A DNA stretch of 64,000 nt from Pseudogulbenkiania subflava DSM 22618 (GTDB lineage: Bacteria; Pseudomonadota; Gammaproteobacteria; Burkholderiales; Chromobacteriaceae), in NCBI RefSeq assembly GCF_900177275.1, contig NZ_FXAG01000018.1:1-64000 (forward strand). Direction: 5' to 3'. The notes under the pieces were generated by a model that did no database searches, was not told where the DNA came from, and saw only the letters and a program-made list of their open reading frames with translations. Within the stretch, counting starts at the first letter, position 1, and the number at the start of each line of letters is the position of its first letter. Shown here piece by piece: positions 1-9,093 of this stretch. The position numbers and the translations under genes were made by a program.

Positions 1-347
1 ATTACGTGGCCCATGAACAGACCGTGCGCAAGCAAGAGGTTGAGGTCTTTTTGCAGAGTTTGGCTGAGCGATCCAGTCGTGAGCGGCCGACCTTGCTGAT
101 CCTGGATAACGCGCGGATGCACGCCGCCATCAGAGAAGATAAACGTGATGTCTGGTTGCTGGATCATGGGTTTCATCTCTGCTTTCTGCCAGCTTATAGC
201 CCAGAGCTGAACCTGATCGAGCAGCTCTGGAAACAAGCCAAATACCACTGGCGACGATGTAAGACATGGGGTGCCACCGAATTGAAAAGCAAGGTGACCG
301 ACTTGCTGGATAGGGTTGGCACAGAACTCAAATTTAGTTATGCGTGA
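1..347 (+). CDS. IS630-family transposase, C-terminal part (5' end outside window)
   Basis: The reading frame is open from the window edge, so the N-terminal part lies outside. The visible 115 residues carry the end of a DDE integrase core: LLILDNARMHAA supplies the second catalytic Asp, and FLPAYSPELNLIEQLWKQAK gives the PxxSPxLNxIE signature with the last catalytic Glu. This is typical of IS630/Tc1-mariner-like transposases. No terminal inverted repeat was recognised in the 200 bases after the stop, so I cannot tell whether the element is intact. It lies directly upstream of the taurine operon. Confidence 0.85.
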   Translation, partial: YVAHEQTVRKQEVEVFLQSLAERSSRERPTLLILDNARMHAAIREDKRDVWLLDHGFHLCFLPAYSPELNLIEQLWKQAKYHWRRCKTWGATELKSKVTDLLDRVGTELKFSYA

Positions 348-565
348 TTACTTATATTGGGTTTCGGTCTGTGTATTTATATATAAAACCGATAACTGCA
401 TCATTATTTCGGATAAGCCTCGGCAAGCCATTGGTGCCTTATATCGATTGCTCATTAATTATTCCGGCCCAATCAAATAACGAACGCAGATTTATTCATT
501 TCTCAGGCTGAAGGGTTTGTCATTTAATCGCTCCATCGTTGACTCACACCTCGCCGGAGATTGCC
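348..565. other. Intergenic region upstream of tauA
   Basis: This AT-rich stretch lies between the transposase tail and tauA and must hold the tau promoter. No convincing sigma-70 hexamer pair or CysB/Cbl site could be fixed by eye. A GGAGA ribosome binding site is at 556-560. Confidence 0.4.
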
Positions 566-1549
566 ATGACTCGCCCTATCCTTACCTCGCTGCTGGTTTC
601 CCTCGCCCTGGCCGCCAGTTTCGCCCATGCCGAAGATGCCGTGACCATCGCTTTCCAGACCGGGGTCGACCCATCCAAAGTGGCCCAGGCCGATGGCGAC
701 TACGAGAAAGCCACTGGCAAGAAGATTAACTGGCGCAAATTTGAAAGTGGCGCCGAAGTCATCGCCGCCGTGGCATCAGGCGACGTGCCCATCGGCAATA
801 TCGGCTCCAGCCCGCTGGCCGCTGCCGCGAGCCGTGGCCTGCCGATCCAGACCTTTCTGGTTACCGGCGTGATCGGGGAATCGGAAGCGCTGGTGGTGCG
901 CAACGGCAGCGGCATCAACAAGCCGGCCGATCTGGTCGGCAAGAAGATTGCCGTGCCGTATGTATCCACCACCCACTACAGCCTGTTGGCCGCGCTCAAA
1001 CACTGGAAAGTCGATGCCGGCAAGGTGAACATCCTCAATCTGCGCCCGAGTGAGATAGCGGCGGCCTGGCAGCGTGGCGACATCGATGGTGCCTATGTCT
1101 GGGAGCCGGCGCTTGGTAAGGTGAAAGCCAGCGGCAAGGTGCTGACCAGCTCGGCCGAAGTCAGCAAATGGGGCGCACCCACCTACGATCTGTGGATCGT
1201 GCGCCAGGACTTCGCCCAGAAAAATCCGGATTTTCTCAAGCAATTCGTGAAAGTGACGGGTGGCGTATTCGATCGCTACAACAAGGATCCGAAAGGCTTT
1301 GCCAGCAACCCGGCCAACGTGGAGAAGATCGCCCGCCTCACCGGCAGCAAGCCGGAAGAAGTCACGGCGCTACTGCCGGGCAACGTCTACCCGTCGCTGA
1401 AAGAACAGAGCGCGCTGCTGCAAAAACCGTTCGTGAAGGCGGTCAGCGATACCTCGGTGTTCCTGAAATCGCAGGGTAAGGTGGACAGCCTGCAGGCCGA
1501 CTACAGCTCGTACGTGACCAACCAGTTCATCAACGCAGCACTGCGCTGA
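566..1549 (+). CDS. tauA: Taurine ABC transporter substrate-binding protein TauA
   Basis: Periplasmic binding protein for taurine/alkanesulfonate uptake, 327 residues. The start at 566 is preferred over an upstream TTG because GGAGA sits six bases before it and because it opens a clean signal peptide (MTRPIL...ASFAHA, cleavage about residue 22). The mature part has the NMT1/TauA fold pattern, with a GNIGSSPLAAAASRGLP segment near residue 75 and an AAWQRGDIDGAYVWEPAL segment near residue 165. The gene starts a compact tauABCD operon (12 bases to tauB), which supports taurine over other sulfonates. Confidence 0.93.
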   Translation: MTRPILTSLLVSLALAASFAHAEDAVTIAFQTGVDPSKVAQADGDYEKATGKKINWRKFESGAEVIAAVASGDVPIGNIGSSPLAAAASRGLPIQTFLVTGVIGESEALVVRNGSGINKPADLVGKKIAVPYVSTTHYSLLAALKHWKVDAGKVNILNLRPSEIAAAWQRGDIDGAYVWEPALGKVKASGKVLTSSAEVSKWGAPTYDLWIVRQDFAQKNPDFLKQFVKVTGGVFDRYNKDPKGFASNPANVEKIARLTGSKPEEVTALLPGNVYPSLKEQSALLQKPFVKAVSDTSVFLKSQGKVDSLQADYSSYVTNQFINAALR

Positions 1550-1561
1550 GCGGGAGACGTC

Positions 1562-2344
1562 ATGAGCCTGTTGCAGGTAGACAAACTGACAGTCCACTAC
1601 CCGGGCCAGCCGCTGCCTGCCTTGCAGCAGGTTTCGTTGGGCCTCTCGCCGGACGAATTACTGGTGGCGCTGGGGCCGTCCGGTTGCGGCAAGAGCACCT
1701 TGCTGAATGTGCTGGCGGGCTTTATCGCCCCCACGCACGGTACGGTGCAGTTTGACGGCAAGCCGGTCAGCGGCCCGGGCGCCGAGCGCGCGGTGGTGTT
1801 TCAGAACGACGGCTTGCTGCCCTGGCTGGACGTGGCCGGCAACGTGGCCTTCGGCCTGAAACTGCAGGGTGTGCCGGCGGCACAACGTGCTGCCATCGTG
1901 GCCGACACGCTGCAGCAGGTCGGCCTGGCCGATGCCGGCGGCAAACGGGTATGGGAGCTCTCCGGCGGCATGCGCCAGCGGGTGGGTATTGCCCGTGCGC
2001 TGGCCAGCCAGTCCCGCGTGTTGCTGATGGACGAGCCGTTCGGCGCGCTGGATGCGTTTACCCGCGAGCAGATGCAGCAACTGCTGCTGAATGTGTGGCA
2101 GCGCTCGCAACGCGGCGTGTTCCTGATTACCCATGACATCGAAGAAGCGCTGTTCCTCGCCACCAGCCTGGTACTGATGTCGCCGGGGCCGGGGCGCATC
2201 GTGCAGTACCTGCGGCCCACCTTCAGTCAGCGCTTCCTCGCCGGCGAAAGCGTGCGGGCCATCAAGTCCGACCCCGAGTTCATCACCCTGCGGGAGGAAC
2301 TGCTGGCCAGCCTGACCCGGACACAGCACGAGGAGGCCGCCTGA
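1562..2344 (+). CDS. tauB: Taurine ABC transporter ATP-binding protein TauB
   Basis: ATPase of the taurine importer, 260 residues. Visible motifs are Walker A GPSGCGKST (38-46), a Q-loop (VVFQNDGLLPW), the ABC signature LSGGMRQR, Walker B VLLMDEPFGALD and a switch His in LITHDIEEAL. NDGLLPW after the Q-loop is typical of the nitrate/sulfonate/taurine subgroup. The stop overlaps the tauC start (ATGA), so the two are probably translationally coupled. Confidence 0.93.
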   Translation: MSLLQVDKLTVHYPGQPLPALQQVSLGLSPDELLVALGPSGCGKSTLLNVLAGFIAPTHGTVQFDGKPVSGPGAERAVVFQNDGLLPWLDVAGNVAFGLKLQGVPAAQRAAIVADTLQQVGLADAGGKRVWELSGGMRQRVGIARALASQSRVLLMDEPFGALDAFTREQMQQLLLNVWQRSQRGVFLITHDIEEALFLATSLVLMSPGPGRIVQYLRPTFSQRFLAGESVRAIKSDPEFITLREELLASLTRTQHEEAA

Positions 2345-3183
2345 TGAGCCAGCAAGAGCATGTTCTGCCGGTGCCGACGGCGCCGGCCGCACGGCAACGT
2401 ACTTGGGGCATCCGCCCTCTTGCCCCCTGGCAGTGGAGCAGCCTGAGCATCGGCAGCCTGTTGCTGTTGTGGTGGGCGCTGAGTGCCAGCGGGCTGGTTC
2501 CGGCGCTGTTTCTGCCCTCGCCCGCCGCGGTACTGACCAAGCTGCAGTCGCTCGTGGTGCAGGGCTATATGGAGGCCACCCTGCAGCAGCACTTGCTGGC
2601 CAGTCTGCAGCGCATGCTGCTGGCGCTGCTGGCGGCAGTCGGCATCGGTGTGCCGCTGGGTATCCTGATTGGCGTGTTTCCGCTGCTGCGCCACTGGCTG
2701 GACCCGATCATCGAGTTCTATCGCCCGCTGCCGCCGCTGGCCTACCTGCCGCTGATCGTGATCTGGTTCGGCATTGGCGAGGTGTCCAAGGTGTTGCTCA
2801 TTTTCCTGGCGATTCTGGCGCCGGTGCTGATCGCCACCACGCATGGCGTGGCCAGCGTGCATAGCATACGCCAGCAGGCCGCGCTGTCGCTGGGCGCGAG
2901 CCGCGGCCAACTGCTGCGCCATGTGATTCTACCGGGCGCGCTGCCGGACATCCTCACGGGCATCCGCATCGGACTGGGCGCGGGCTGGTCGACGCTGGTG
3001 GCGGCCGAGCTGATCGCCGCCACCCGTGGCCTGGGTTTCATGATCCAGTCCGCCGCCCAGTTTCTGGGTACCGATATCGTCGTGCTGGGCATCATCGCCA
3101 TCGCCCTGGTGGCCTTTGTGCTGGAGCTGGGCCTGCGCCGCCTGCAACGTGTACTGACGCCGTGGCACGGCAAGGCTTTGTAA
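2344..3183 (+). CDS. tauC: Taurine ABC transporter permease TauC
   Basis: Inner-membrane permease, 279 residues, with about six hydrophobic segments. The BPD_transp_1 coupling loop is visible as ALSLGASRGQLLRHVILPGA, which contacts TauB. The protein matches the SsuC/TauC subfamily in length and in the conserved RPLPPLAYLPLIVIWFGIGE segment. It overlaps tauB by three bases and precedes tauD by 15 bases. Confidence 0.93.
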   Translation: MSQQEHVLPVPTAPAARQRTWGIRPLAPWQWSSLSIGSLLLLWWALSASGLVPALFLPSPAAVLTKLQSLVVQGYMEATLQQHLLASLQRMLLALLAAVGIGVPLGILIGVFPLLRHWLDPIIEFYRPLPPLAYLPLIVIWFGIGEVSKVLLIFLAILAPVLIATTHGVASVHSIRQQAALSLGASRGQLLRHVILPGALPDILTGIRIGLGAGWSTLVAAELIAATRGLGFMIQSAAQFLGTDIVVLGIIAIALVAFVLELGLRRLQRVLTPWHGKAL

Positions 3184-3198
3184 AGAAAGGATTATCCC

Positions 3199-4032
3199 AT
3201 GAGTCTGACGTTTACCCGCCTGTCGCCGGCCATCGGTGCCGTGGTGGCAGGTATCGATCTGGCGCGGCCGCTGACCGCAGCGCTTCGCGAGGTCATCAGC
3301 ACCGCTCTGCTGGAATACCAGGTGCTGTTCTTCCGCCAACAGAACATCACTCCACCGCAGCAGCGCGATTTCGCCGCCTGGTTTGGCGATCTGCACGTGC
3401 ATCCGATCTACCCCAAGATCGACGACATCCCGCAGATCATGGTGCTGGACACCGCGCAGAACGACCTGCGCGACAACGCCATCTGGCACACCGATGTCAC
3501 CTTCATCGACACCCCGCCGTTGGGCTCGGTGCTGGCGGCACGCAAGCTGCCGCCCTACGGCGGCGACACGCTCTGGGCCAGCGGCACCGCGGCCTACGAA
3601 GCGCTGTCGCCCCACTTCCAGCAGTTGCTGGACGGGCTGACGGCCACCCACGACTTCACCAAGTCGTTCCCGCTGGAGCGCTTCGGTAATACGCCGGAAG
3701 CGCTGGCGCGCTACGAGGAAACCCGCCGCACCACTCCACCGGTGACCCACCCGGTGATCCGCACCCACCCGGTGAGCGGCAAGAAGGCGCTGTTCGTCAG
3801 CGATGGTTTCACCACCCGCATCAACGAACTGGAGCCGGCGGAAAGCGCCGCTGTGCTGCGCTTCCTGTTCGACCACTTTGCCAAGCCGGAATACAGCGTG
3901 CGCTGGCGCTGGCAAGAGGGTGATGTCGCCTTTTGGGACAACCGCGTGACCCAACACTATGCGGTGGATGACTATCGCCCCGTTCATCGCATCATGCATC
4001 GGGCGACGATTCTGGGTGACAAGCCTTTCTGA
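3199..4032 (+). CDS. tauD: Taurine dioxygenase TauD (Fe(II)/2-oxoglutarate-dependent)
   Basis: Hydroxylates taurine so that sulfite and aminoacetaldehyde are released, giving sulfur from an organosulfonate. It is 277 residues long, close to the family norm. The Fe(II) facial triad is visible: HTD with His97 and Asp99, and the distal His253 in [10 protein letters not shown]. The 2-oxoglutarate/taurine-binding arginines are in [15 protein letters not shown] at the C-terminus. It is the last gene of tauABCD and has a Shine-Dalgarno AAAGGA upstream. Confidence 0.94.
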   Translation: MSLTFTRLSPAIGAVVAGIDLARPLTAALREVISTALLEYQVLFFRQQNITPPQQRDFAAWFGDLHVHPIYPKIDDIPQIMVLDTAQNDLRDNAIWHTDVTFIDTPPLGSVLAARKLPPYGGDTLWASGTAAYEALSPHFQQLLDGLTATHDFTKSFPLERFGNTPEALARYEETRRTTPPVTHPVIRTHPVSGKKALFVSDGFTTRINELEPAESAAVLRFLFDHFAKPEYSVRWRWQEGDVAFWDNRVTQHYAVDDYRPVHRIMHRATILGDKPF

Positions 4033-4514
4033 TCGACCCATAGCTACGTGAGCACGCCGGTCAGCACCCTGCCTGCTCCCGGCGTCACCGCGCCCGTACC
4101 GGATGCACCATCGCACCGCGGCCGCGTCCAACGGGCCGCCCCTCCCACGCCGCATCGTCAGCCCGGCGTGTTTTTCGTCCGCCGTAGCCATTCCAGTTAT
4201 AAGCAGGCCCGATTTCCTTCTTGGGAAATCGAATAAGCAACGAATAATTCATTATTTTTGGAATAATGAAGTTGCATTTATGCTTGTTTAGGTTATTAAG
4301 GAAGCCTCCCATGCCGACGGCGAATACGGCTCGGGGATCTTCATCGCAACAACGCGGTGTAGGAAGTCACCCCGCTTCCGATCAGCAGCAACCCGAACAA
4401 TACGACGTCGAACACCCCGGCCAAACCCGGCGCGGATGAACAGCAACGCCAGTCGGCATGGCAACCGCCACGCGCGTTGCGGGTGTTCGCCCAGAACGAA
4501 ACGGCAGGACAACG
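4033..4514. other. 482-base gap between tauD and the CysB-type regulator
   Basis: No full gene is seen. The first part is GC-rich; 4180-4310 is AT-rich and probably carries the promoter of the downstream regulator. On the minus strand about 4342-4440 reads as a hydrophobic C-terminal tail (VFDVVLFGLLLIGSGVTSY then TALLR and stop). It could be the remnant of a lost membrane transporter gene, but it is too short to assign. Confidence 0.4.
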
Positions 4515-5447
4515 ATGAACTTTCAGCAACTTCGCATCATCCGCGAGACGGTGCGTCAGAATTTCAACCTGACCGAGGTCGCCAACGCGCTGTTCACCTC
4601 GCAATCGGGTGTCAGCAAGCACATCAAGGACCTGGAGGACGAGCTGGGCGTCGAGCTGTTCGTGCGCAAGGGCAAACGCTTCCTCGGCCTGACCGACCCG
4701 GGCAAGGAGCTGCTGACCATCGTCGAGCGCATGCTGCTCGACGCCGGCAACGTCAAAAGGTTGGCCGAACAGTACAGCCAGCGCGACCAGGGCCAGCTCA
4801 CCATCGCCACCACCCACACCCAGGCGCGCTACGCCCTGCCCAAGGTAGTGACGGCGTTCAAGAAGGCCTTCCCCAAGGTACACCTGGTGCTGCTGCAGGC
4901 GAGCCCGGACGAACTGGTGCGGCTGCTGCTGGACGGCCAGGCCGACATCGGCATCGCCACCGAGGCCATCTCGGAAGTGCCGGAACTGGTGTCCTTCCCC
5001 TACTACAGCTGGCACCACACGGTGATCGCACCGCCGGAGCACCCTCTGCACGGCGTCAAGCCGCTGACGCTGGAGGCGCTGGCCGACTACCCGCTGGTCA
5101 CCTATCACGAAGGCTTCACCGGCCGCGCCCAGATCGACCGTGCCTTCGCCGAGGCCGGGCTGGTGCCGGACGTGGTGATGGCGGCACTCGACGCCGACGT
5201 GATCAAGACCTACGTCGAGCTGGAAATGGGGGTGGGCATCGTCGCCTCAATGGCGGTCGACGCGCAACGCGATCACGGCGTGGCCGAAGTGGACTCGCCG
5301 CCACTGTTCGGCCACCAGACCTCGCGCATTGCGATCCGCCGCGGCCACTATCTGCGTAGCTACGCCTATCGCTTCATCGAACTGTGCTCGGCGGCGCTGA
5401 ACGAGGAGACGGTACGCGGAGCACTCAGCCCTGCACCACAGGATTGA
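4515..5447 (+). CDS. LysR-family regulator of the CysB/Cbl type
   Basis: A 310-residue transcription factor. The N-terminal winged helix-turn-helix (residues 1-60, NLTEVANALFTSQSGVSKHI) and the KGKRFLGLTDPG segment are characteristic of CysB/Cbl, which bind N-acetylserine or APS and control sulfur assimilation. The rest is a type-2 periplasmic-binding-like effector domain (TTHTQARYALPKVV, DGQADIGIATE). The start at 4515 has AGGA six bases upstream; an in-frame start at 4458 would add an unlike tail. Its position after tauABCD suggests it activates that operon under sulfur limitation (inference). Whether it is CysB or Cbl cannot be decided here. Confidence 0.88.
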   Translation: MNFQQLRIIRETVRQNFNLTEVANALFTSQSGVSKHIKDLEDELGVELFVRKGKRFLGLTDPGKELLTIVERMLLDAGNVKRLAEQYSQRDQGQLTIATTHTQARYALPKVVTAFKKAFPKVHLVLLQASPDELVRLLLDGQADIGIATEAISEVPELVSFPYYSWHHTVIAPPEHPLHGVKPLTLEALADYPLVTYHEGFTGRAQIDRAFAEAGLVPDVVMAALDADVIKTYVELEMGVGIVASMAVDAQRDHGVAEVDSPPLFGHQTSRIAIRRGHYLRSYAYRFIELCSAALNEETVRGALSPAPQD

Positions 5448-5513
5448 CAGAACAGATGGGGGCAGAAGCAGCGTCGGCATATCGGCAACGCGCCCAGCCG
5501 GACAAATGACAAG

Positions 5514-5538
5514 AAAGCCGCCCCGGGGGCGGCTTTTA
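5514..5538 (+). terminator. Rho-independent terminator after the CysB-type regulator
   Basis: GCCGCC/GGCGGC stem (5517-5522 with 5528-5533) with a GC-rich loop, followed by TTTT. It lies 66 bases after the regulator stop. Confidence 0.75.
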
Positions 5539-5730
5539 CTTTGGTGCATCGTCAAGTGCTACAGCCTGAATTCAGGCAAAACAAACCACGGATACTCAAC
5601 GATTTTCCTGATTGGTAGCGCCCATCCAGCATCGGTGCCACGCTCAGGCGCCCGCGAGGGATCGGCTGGCGCGTCGGTCGAAACCGCATGATGCATGCGG
5701 TCCGTCAGGCCGCAGCCAGCCGGGGGGAGG

Positions 5731-7029
5731 TCAGAGGCAGTCGCGCAGGCGGTAGTAGCTGGTGGCCAGCAGCAATGCCGGCGTGCGCAGCAGCGTGCCG
5801 CCCGGGAAGCGGCGATGCGACAGGCGTGCGAACAGGTCGAATCGCTCGGGCTCGCCGTGGATCGCCTCGGCCATGAGCTTGCCGGCGAGCCCGGTGAGTG
5901 CCACGCCGTGGCCGGAGAAGCCCTGGGCGAAGAAGATGTTCGGGCGCAGCCGGCCGAAGTGCGGCGCGCGGTTCATGGTGATGTCGACGAAACCGCCCCA
6001 GTCGTACTCGACCTTGACGTCGGCGAGGCTGGGGAACACCTTGAGCATGCTGCGGCGCATGGCGTCTCGGAGCCCTAGCGGCGTCATGCCGGTGTAGCTG
6101 ACACGGCCGCCGAACAGCAGGCGGGTGTCGCGCGTGCAGCGGAAGTAATCGAGCACGAAGTTGGCGTCGCACACCGCGAGGTTCTTCGGGATCAGCGCGC
6201 GGGCGCGCGCTGCGCCGAGCGGCTCGGTGGCGATGATGTAGGTGCCGACCGGCATGATCTTGCTGTCGAGCTCTGGCACCATCCTGCCGAGGTAGGTGTT
6301 GCCGGCCAGCACCAGCGACTCGGCGCGCACCTCGTGCCGCCCAACCTTCACCCGTACCGTGGTGCCCGGCACGATCTCCCCCACGGCACTGTGCTCGAAG
6401 ATGCGCACCCCGGCGGCCTCGGCGGCGCGTGCCAGCCCCAGTGCATACTTTAGCGGGTGCAGGTGGCCGGCGTCGGGCTCGAACAGGCCGCCGACGTAGC
6501 GCGCGGTGTTGACCATCTCCGGCAGGCGCTCCTTGCCGATCAGCTGGAAGCGGTCGTAGCCGTAGCGGCGCGCCGCCTCCTCCTGCCAGGCCGCCTGCTC
6601 GCGCAGCTGGCGCGCCTTGAGCGCGGCGTGGAAATAGCCCCACACCAGCTCGGCGTCGATGGCGTACTTGGTGCAGCGCTCGCCCACCAGGGCGACCGCC
6701 TCGCGCGTCATGTTCCATATTTCGCGCGCGGCCTCCTGGCCGAGGGCGTCGCGCACTGGATTCATGCCGCAGGCGAGGTCGGACAGCACCTGGCCGCCGT
6801 TGCGGCCGGAGGCGCCCCACCCCACCCGCGCGCCCTCCAGCACCACCACGCGGTAGCCGCGTTCGGCCAGCTCCAGCGCGGCCGACAAGCCGGTGTAGCC
6901 GGCGCCGAGCACGCACACGTCGGCCGAAAGCGATTCGCGCAGGCGCGGCCTGGGCGTGAGCGGGCCGGCGCTGGCGGCGTACCAGGAATCGACGTGTTCC
7001 TGACCGGCAAACTGCAAAGACCCGAACAT
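5731..7029 (-). CDS. puuB: Gamma-glutamylputrescine oxidase (FAD-dependent)
   Basis: Oxidises gamma-glutamylputrescine to gamma-glutamyl-gamma-aminobutyraldehyde. It has 432 residues with a DAO-type fold. The dinucleotide-binding motif is at 41-47 (LGAGYTG), followed by a terminal Glu in RVVVLEGARVGWGASGRNGG, typical of PuuB/OrdL. It is the last gene of the minus-strand putrescine operon, separated from potI by about 250 bases that contain a hairpin-rich repeat. It completes the glutamylation route with PuuA, PuuC and PuuD encoded nearby. The start at 7029 follows AGGAGG. Confidence 0.9.
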   Translation of the reverse strand: MFGSLQFAGQEHVDSWYAASAGPLTPRPRLRESLSADVCVLGAGYTGLSAALELAERGYRVVVLEGARVGWGASGRNGGQVLSDLACGMNPVRDALGQEAAREIWNMTREAVALVGERCTKYAIDAELVWGYFHAALKARQLREQAAWQEEAARRYGYDRFQLIGKERLPEMVNTARYVGGLFEPDAGHLHPLKYALGLARAAEAAGVRIFEHSAVGEIVPGTTVRVKVGRHEVRAESLVLAGNTYLGRMVPELDSKIMPVGTYIIATEPLGAARARALIPKNLAVCDANFVLDYFRCTRDTRLLFGGRVSYTGMTPLGLRDAMRRSMLKVFPSLADVKVEYDWGGFVDITMNRAPHFGRLRPNIFFAQGFSGHGVALTGLAGKLMAEAIHGEPERFDLFARLSHRRFPGGTLLRTPALLLATSYYRLRDCL

Positions 7030-7129
7030 GACTCCTCCTCAAGAAAGAATAGAAAAACCCGCGGCGGCGCCGGGCCGCGCACGGGTGGAGCAACCCCCTG
7101 TTGTGGAGCCACTAACAAAACCCAGTGCA

Positions 7130-7283
7130 ACGGTCTTGGCTAGGCGCGCGGCCGAAGAAAACGAGGCGTAGCCGAAGTTTCTGCGAAGCTACATACAAGT
7201 AGTACGGCAAGTGCTTGCTGGGCGAATCTCTGCGAGAGATTCGCACGCGAGCGCACAACGCCAAGAGGGTTTTGCTAGCGGCT
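7130..7283. repeat. Hairpin-rich intergenic repeat between potI and puuB
   Basis: Contains a perfect 10-base-arm palindrome (GCGAATCTCT 7222-7231, AGAGATTCGC 7235-7244, loop GCG). The segment AGATTCGCACGC is also found inside the repeat at 22071-22304, so the two share a module. It may terminate or stabilise the operon transcript. Confidence 0.6.
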
Positions 7284-8111
7284 CTAGGCGGCGGCGAGCC
7301 GGGCGCGGCGCCGCTCGGCCTTCACCATCATGCGGTTGGCGCCGACCACCAGCAGCGTCACCACCAGCACCGTCATGGTCGCCAGCGCGTTGATCTCCGG
7401 GTTCAGCCCCAGGCGCACGCGCGAGAAGATCAGCTGCGGCAGCGTGGTCGAGCCCGGCCCGGACAGGAAGGCGGTGATCACCAGGTCGTCGATCGACAGC
7501 GTGAACGCCAGCAGGAAGCTCGACGCGATCGCCGGCGCGATGATCGGCAGCGTGATCTGGAAGAAGATTTTGAACGGGCGCGCCCCCAGGTCCATCGCCG
7601 CCTCTTCCACCGAGCGGTCCATCTCCACCAGGCGCGAGCGGATCACCACCGTGACGTAGGCCATGCACAGGGTGACGTGGCCGACCCAGATGGTCAGCAT
7701 GCCGCGCTCGGCCGGGAAGCCGAACCACTGCTGCAGTTCGACGAACAGGAGCAGCATCGACAAGCCGGTGATCACCTCGGGCATCACCATCGGCGCGGTG
7801 AGCATGCCGGCGAACAGGCTCTTGCCCCTGAACGGGCCGAAACGCGCCAGCACCAGGCCGGCGATGGTGCCCAGCACCACGCTCATCGCGCTCGAGAGAA
7901 AGGCGATCTTGAGGCTCAGGCCGAACGCCGAGACCACCGCGTCGTCGTTGAACAGCACCCCGTACCAGTGGGTCGAGAAGCTGGCCCACACTGTCACCAG
8001 CTTGGAGGCGTTGAACGAGTACACGATGAGGATCAGGATCGGCACATACAGGAAGGCCAGCCCGGCGCCGAGCGTGAGCTTGCCGAAACCGCTGATGTCT
8101 TTGTTTTGCAT
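7284..8111 (-). CDS. potI: Putrescine ABC transporter permease PotI
   Basis: Inner-membrane permease of the polyamine importer, 275 residues, with about six hydrophobic segments and the EAA loop (EEAAMDLGARPFKIFFQITL). It follows potH by ten bases in the order potF-potG-potH-potI. The family (PotI/SpuH) pairs with PotH as a heterodimer. Confidence 0.92.
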   Translation of the reverse strand: MQNKDISGFGKLTLGAGLAFLYVPILILIVYSFNASKLVTVWASFSTHWYGVLFNDDAVVSAFGLSLKIAFLSSAMSVVLGTIAGLVLARFGPFRGKSLFAGMLTAPMVMPEVITGLSMLLLFVELQQWFGFPAERGMLTIWVGHVTLCMAYVTVVIRSRLVEMDRSVEEAAMDLGARPFKIFFQITLPIIAPAIASSFLLAFTLSIDDLVITAFLSGPGSTTLPQLIFSRVRLGLNPEINALATMTVLVVTLLVVGANRMMVKAERRRARLAAA

Positions 8112-8121
8112 GATCTGCCTC

Positions 8122-9093
8122 CTAGCGTTGGGCCGCCCGCGCCAGCGCCTTCTCCTCGCGCTTGTGCAGGTAGACGATGGGTGCGATCAACAGCGCCACC
8201 ATGACGATGGTCACCGACGCCGCCATCGGCCAGTTGTTGTTGTCGAAGAACTCCATCCACAGCACCTTGCCGATCATCAGCGACTCGGGCGTGCCGACCA
8301 GTTCCGGGATCACGAACTCGCCCACCGCCGGGATGAACACCAGCATCGAGCCGGCGATCACGCCGTTCTTGGAGAGCGGCAGGGTGACGCGCAGGAAGGT
8401 CTGCCACGGCCGGCAGCCGAGGTCGGCCGACGCCTCCAGCAGACGCCCGTCGAGCTTCACCAGGTTGGAGAACAGCGGCAGGATCATGAACGGCAGGTAG
8501 GCGTACACCATCACGATCTGCACCGAGAGCTGGGTGTGCATCAGCTGCAGCGGCTCGCCGATCAGCCCGAGCGACAGCAGTGCCTGGTTGAGCAGGCCCT
8601 CGTTGTCGAGGATCCCCATCCAGGCGTAGACGCGCACCAGGAACGAGGTCCAGAACGGCAGCATCACCAGCATCAACAGCGTGTTGCGCTTGGCCTCCGG
8701 CGCGCGCGCGATGGTGTAGGCGATGGGGTAGCCCACCACCAGGCAGATCAGCGTGGTCACCCCGGCCATGTAGAGCGAGCTCAAGTAGGCGTCGAAGTAC
8801 AGCGGATCGCCGAAAATGTACCGGTAGTTGCCGAAGTTGAGCACGAGGCTCACCACGTCCTCGGCGCGCGACAGCAGCGCCCGGTACGGCGGCGAGGCGA
8901 TCTCGACGTCGGAGAAGCTGATCTGCAGCACGAACAGGAACGGCACCAGGAAGAACAGCAGCAGCCAGCCGTAGGGAATCGCCGTCACCAGCGATTGACC
9001 ACGCGGCAGGGCGCGCTGCCACCAGGCGGACCGGCGCGCGGTGCGCGCCGTCGCTTCGCGGGAATCCCGCAGCGAAAGGAGTCGGCTCATCAT
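8122..9093 (-). CDS. potH: Putrescine ABC transporter permease PotH
   Basis: Second permease, 323 residues, with a hydrophilic N-terminal extension before the first membrane segment (YGWLLLFFLVPFLFVLQISF) and an EAA loop (EASADLGCRPWQTFLRVTL). Its start overlaps the potG stop by four bases (ATGA), indicating coupled translation. Confidence 0.92.
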   Translation of the reverse strand: MMSRLLSLRDSREATARTARRSAWWQRALPRGQSLVTAIPYGWLLLFFLVPFLFVLQISFSDVEIASPPYRALLSRAEDVVSLVLNFGNYRYIFGDPLYFDAYLSSLYMAGVTTLICLVVGYPIAYTIARAPEAKRNTLLMLVMLPFWTSFLVRVYAWMGILDNEGLLNQALLSLGLIGEPLQLMHTQLSVQIVMVYAYLPFMILPLFSNLVKLDGRLLEASADLGCRPWQTFLRVTLPLSKNGVIAGSMLVFIPAVGEFVIPELVGTPESLMIGKVLWMEFFDNNNWPMAASVTIVMVALLIAPIVYLHKREEKALARAAQR

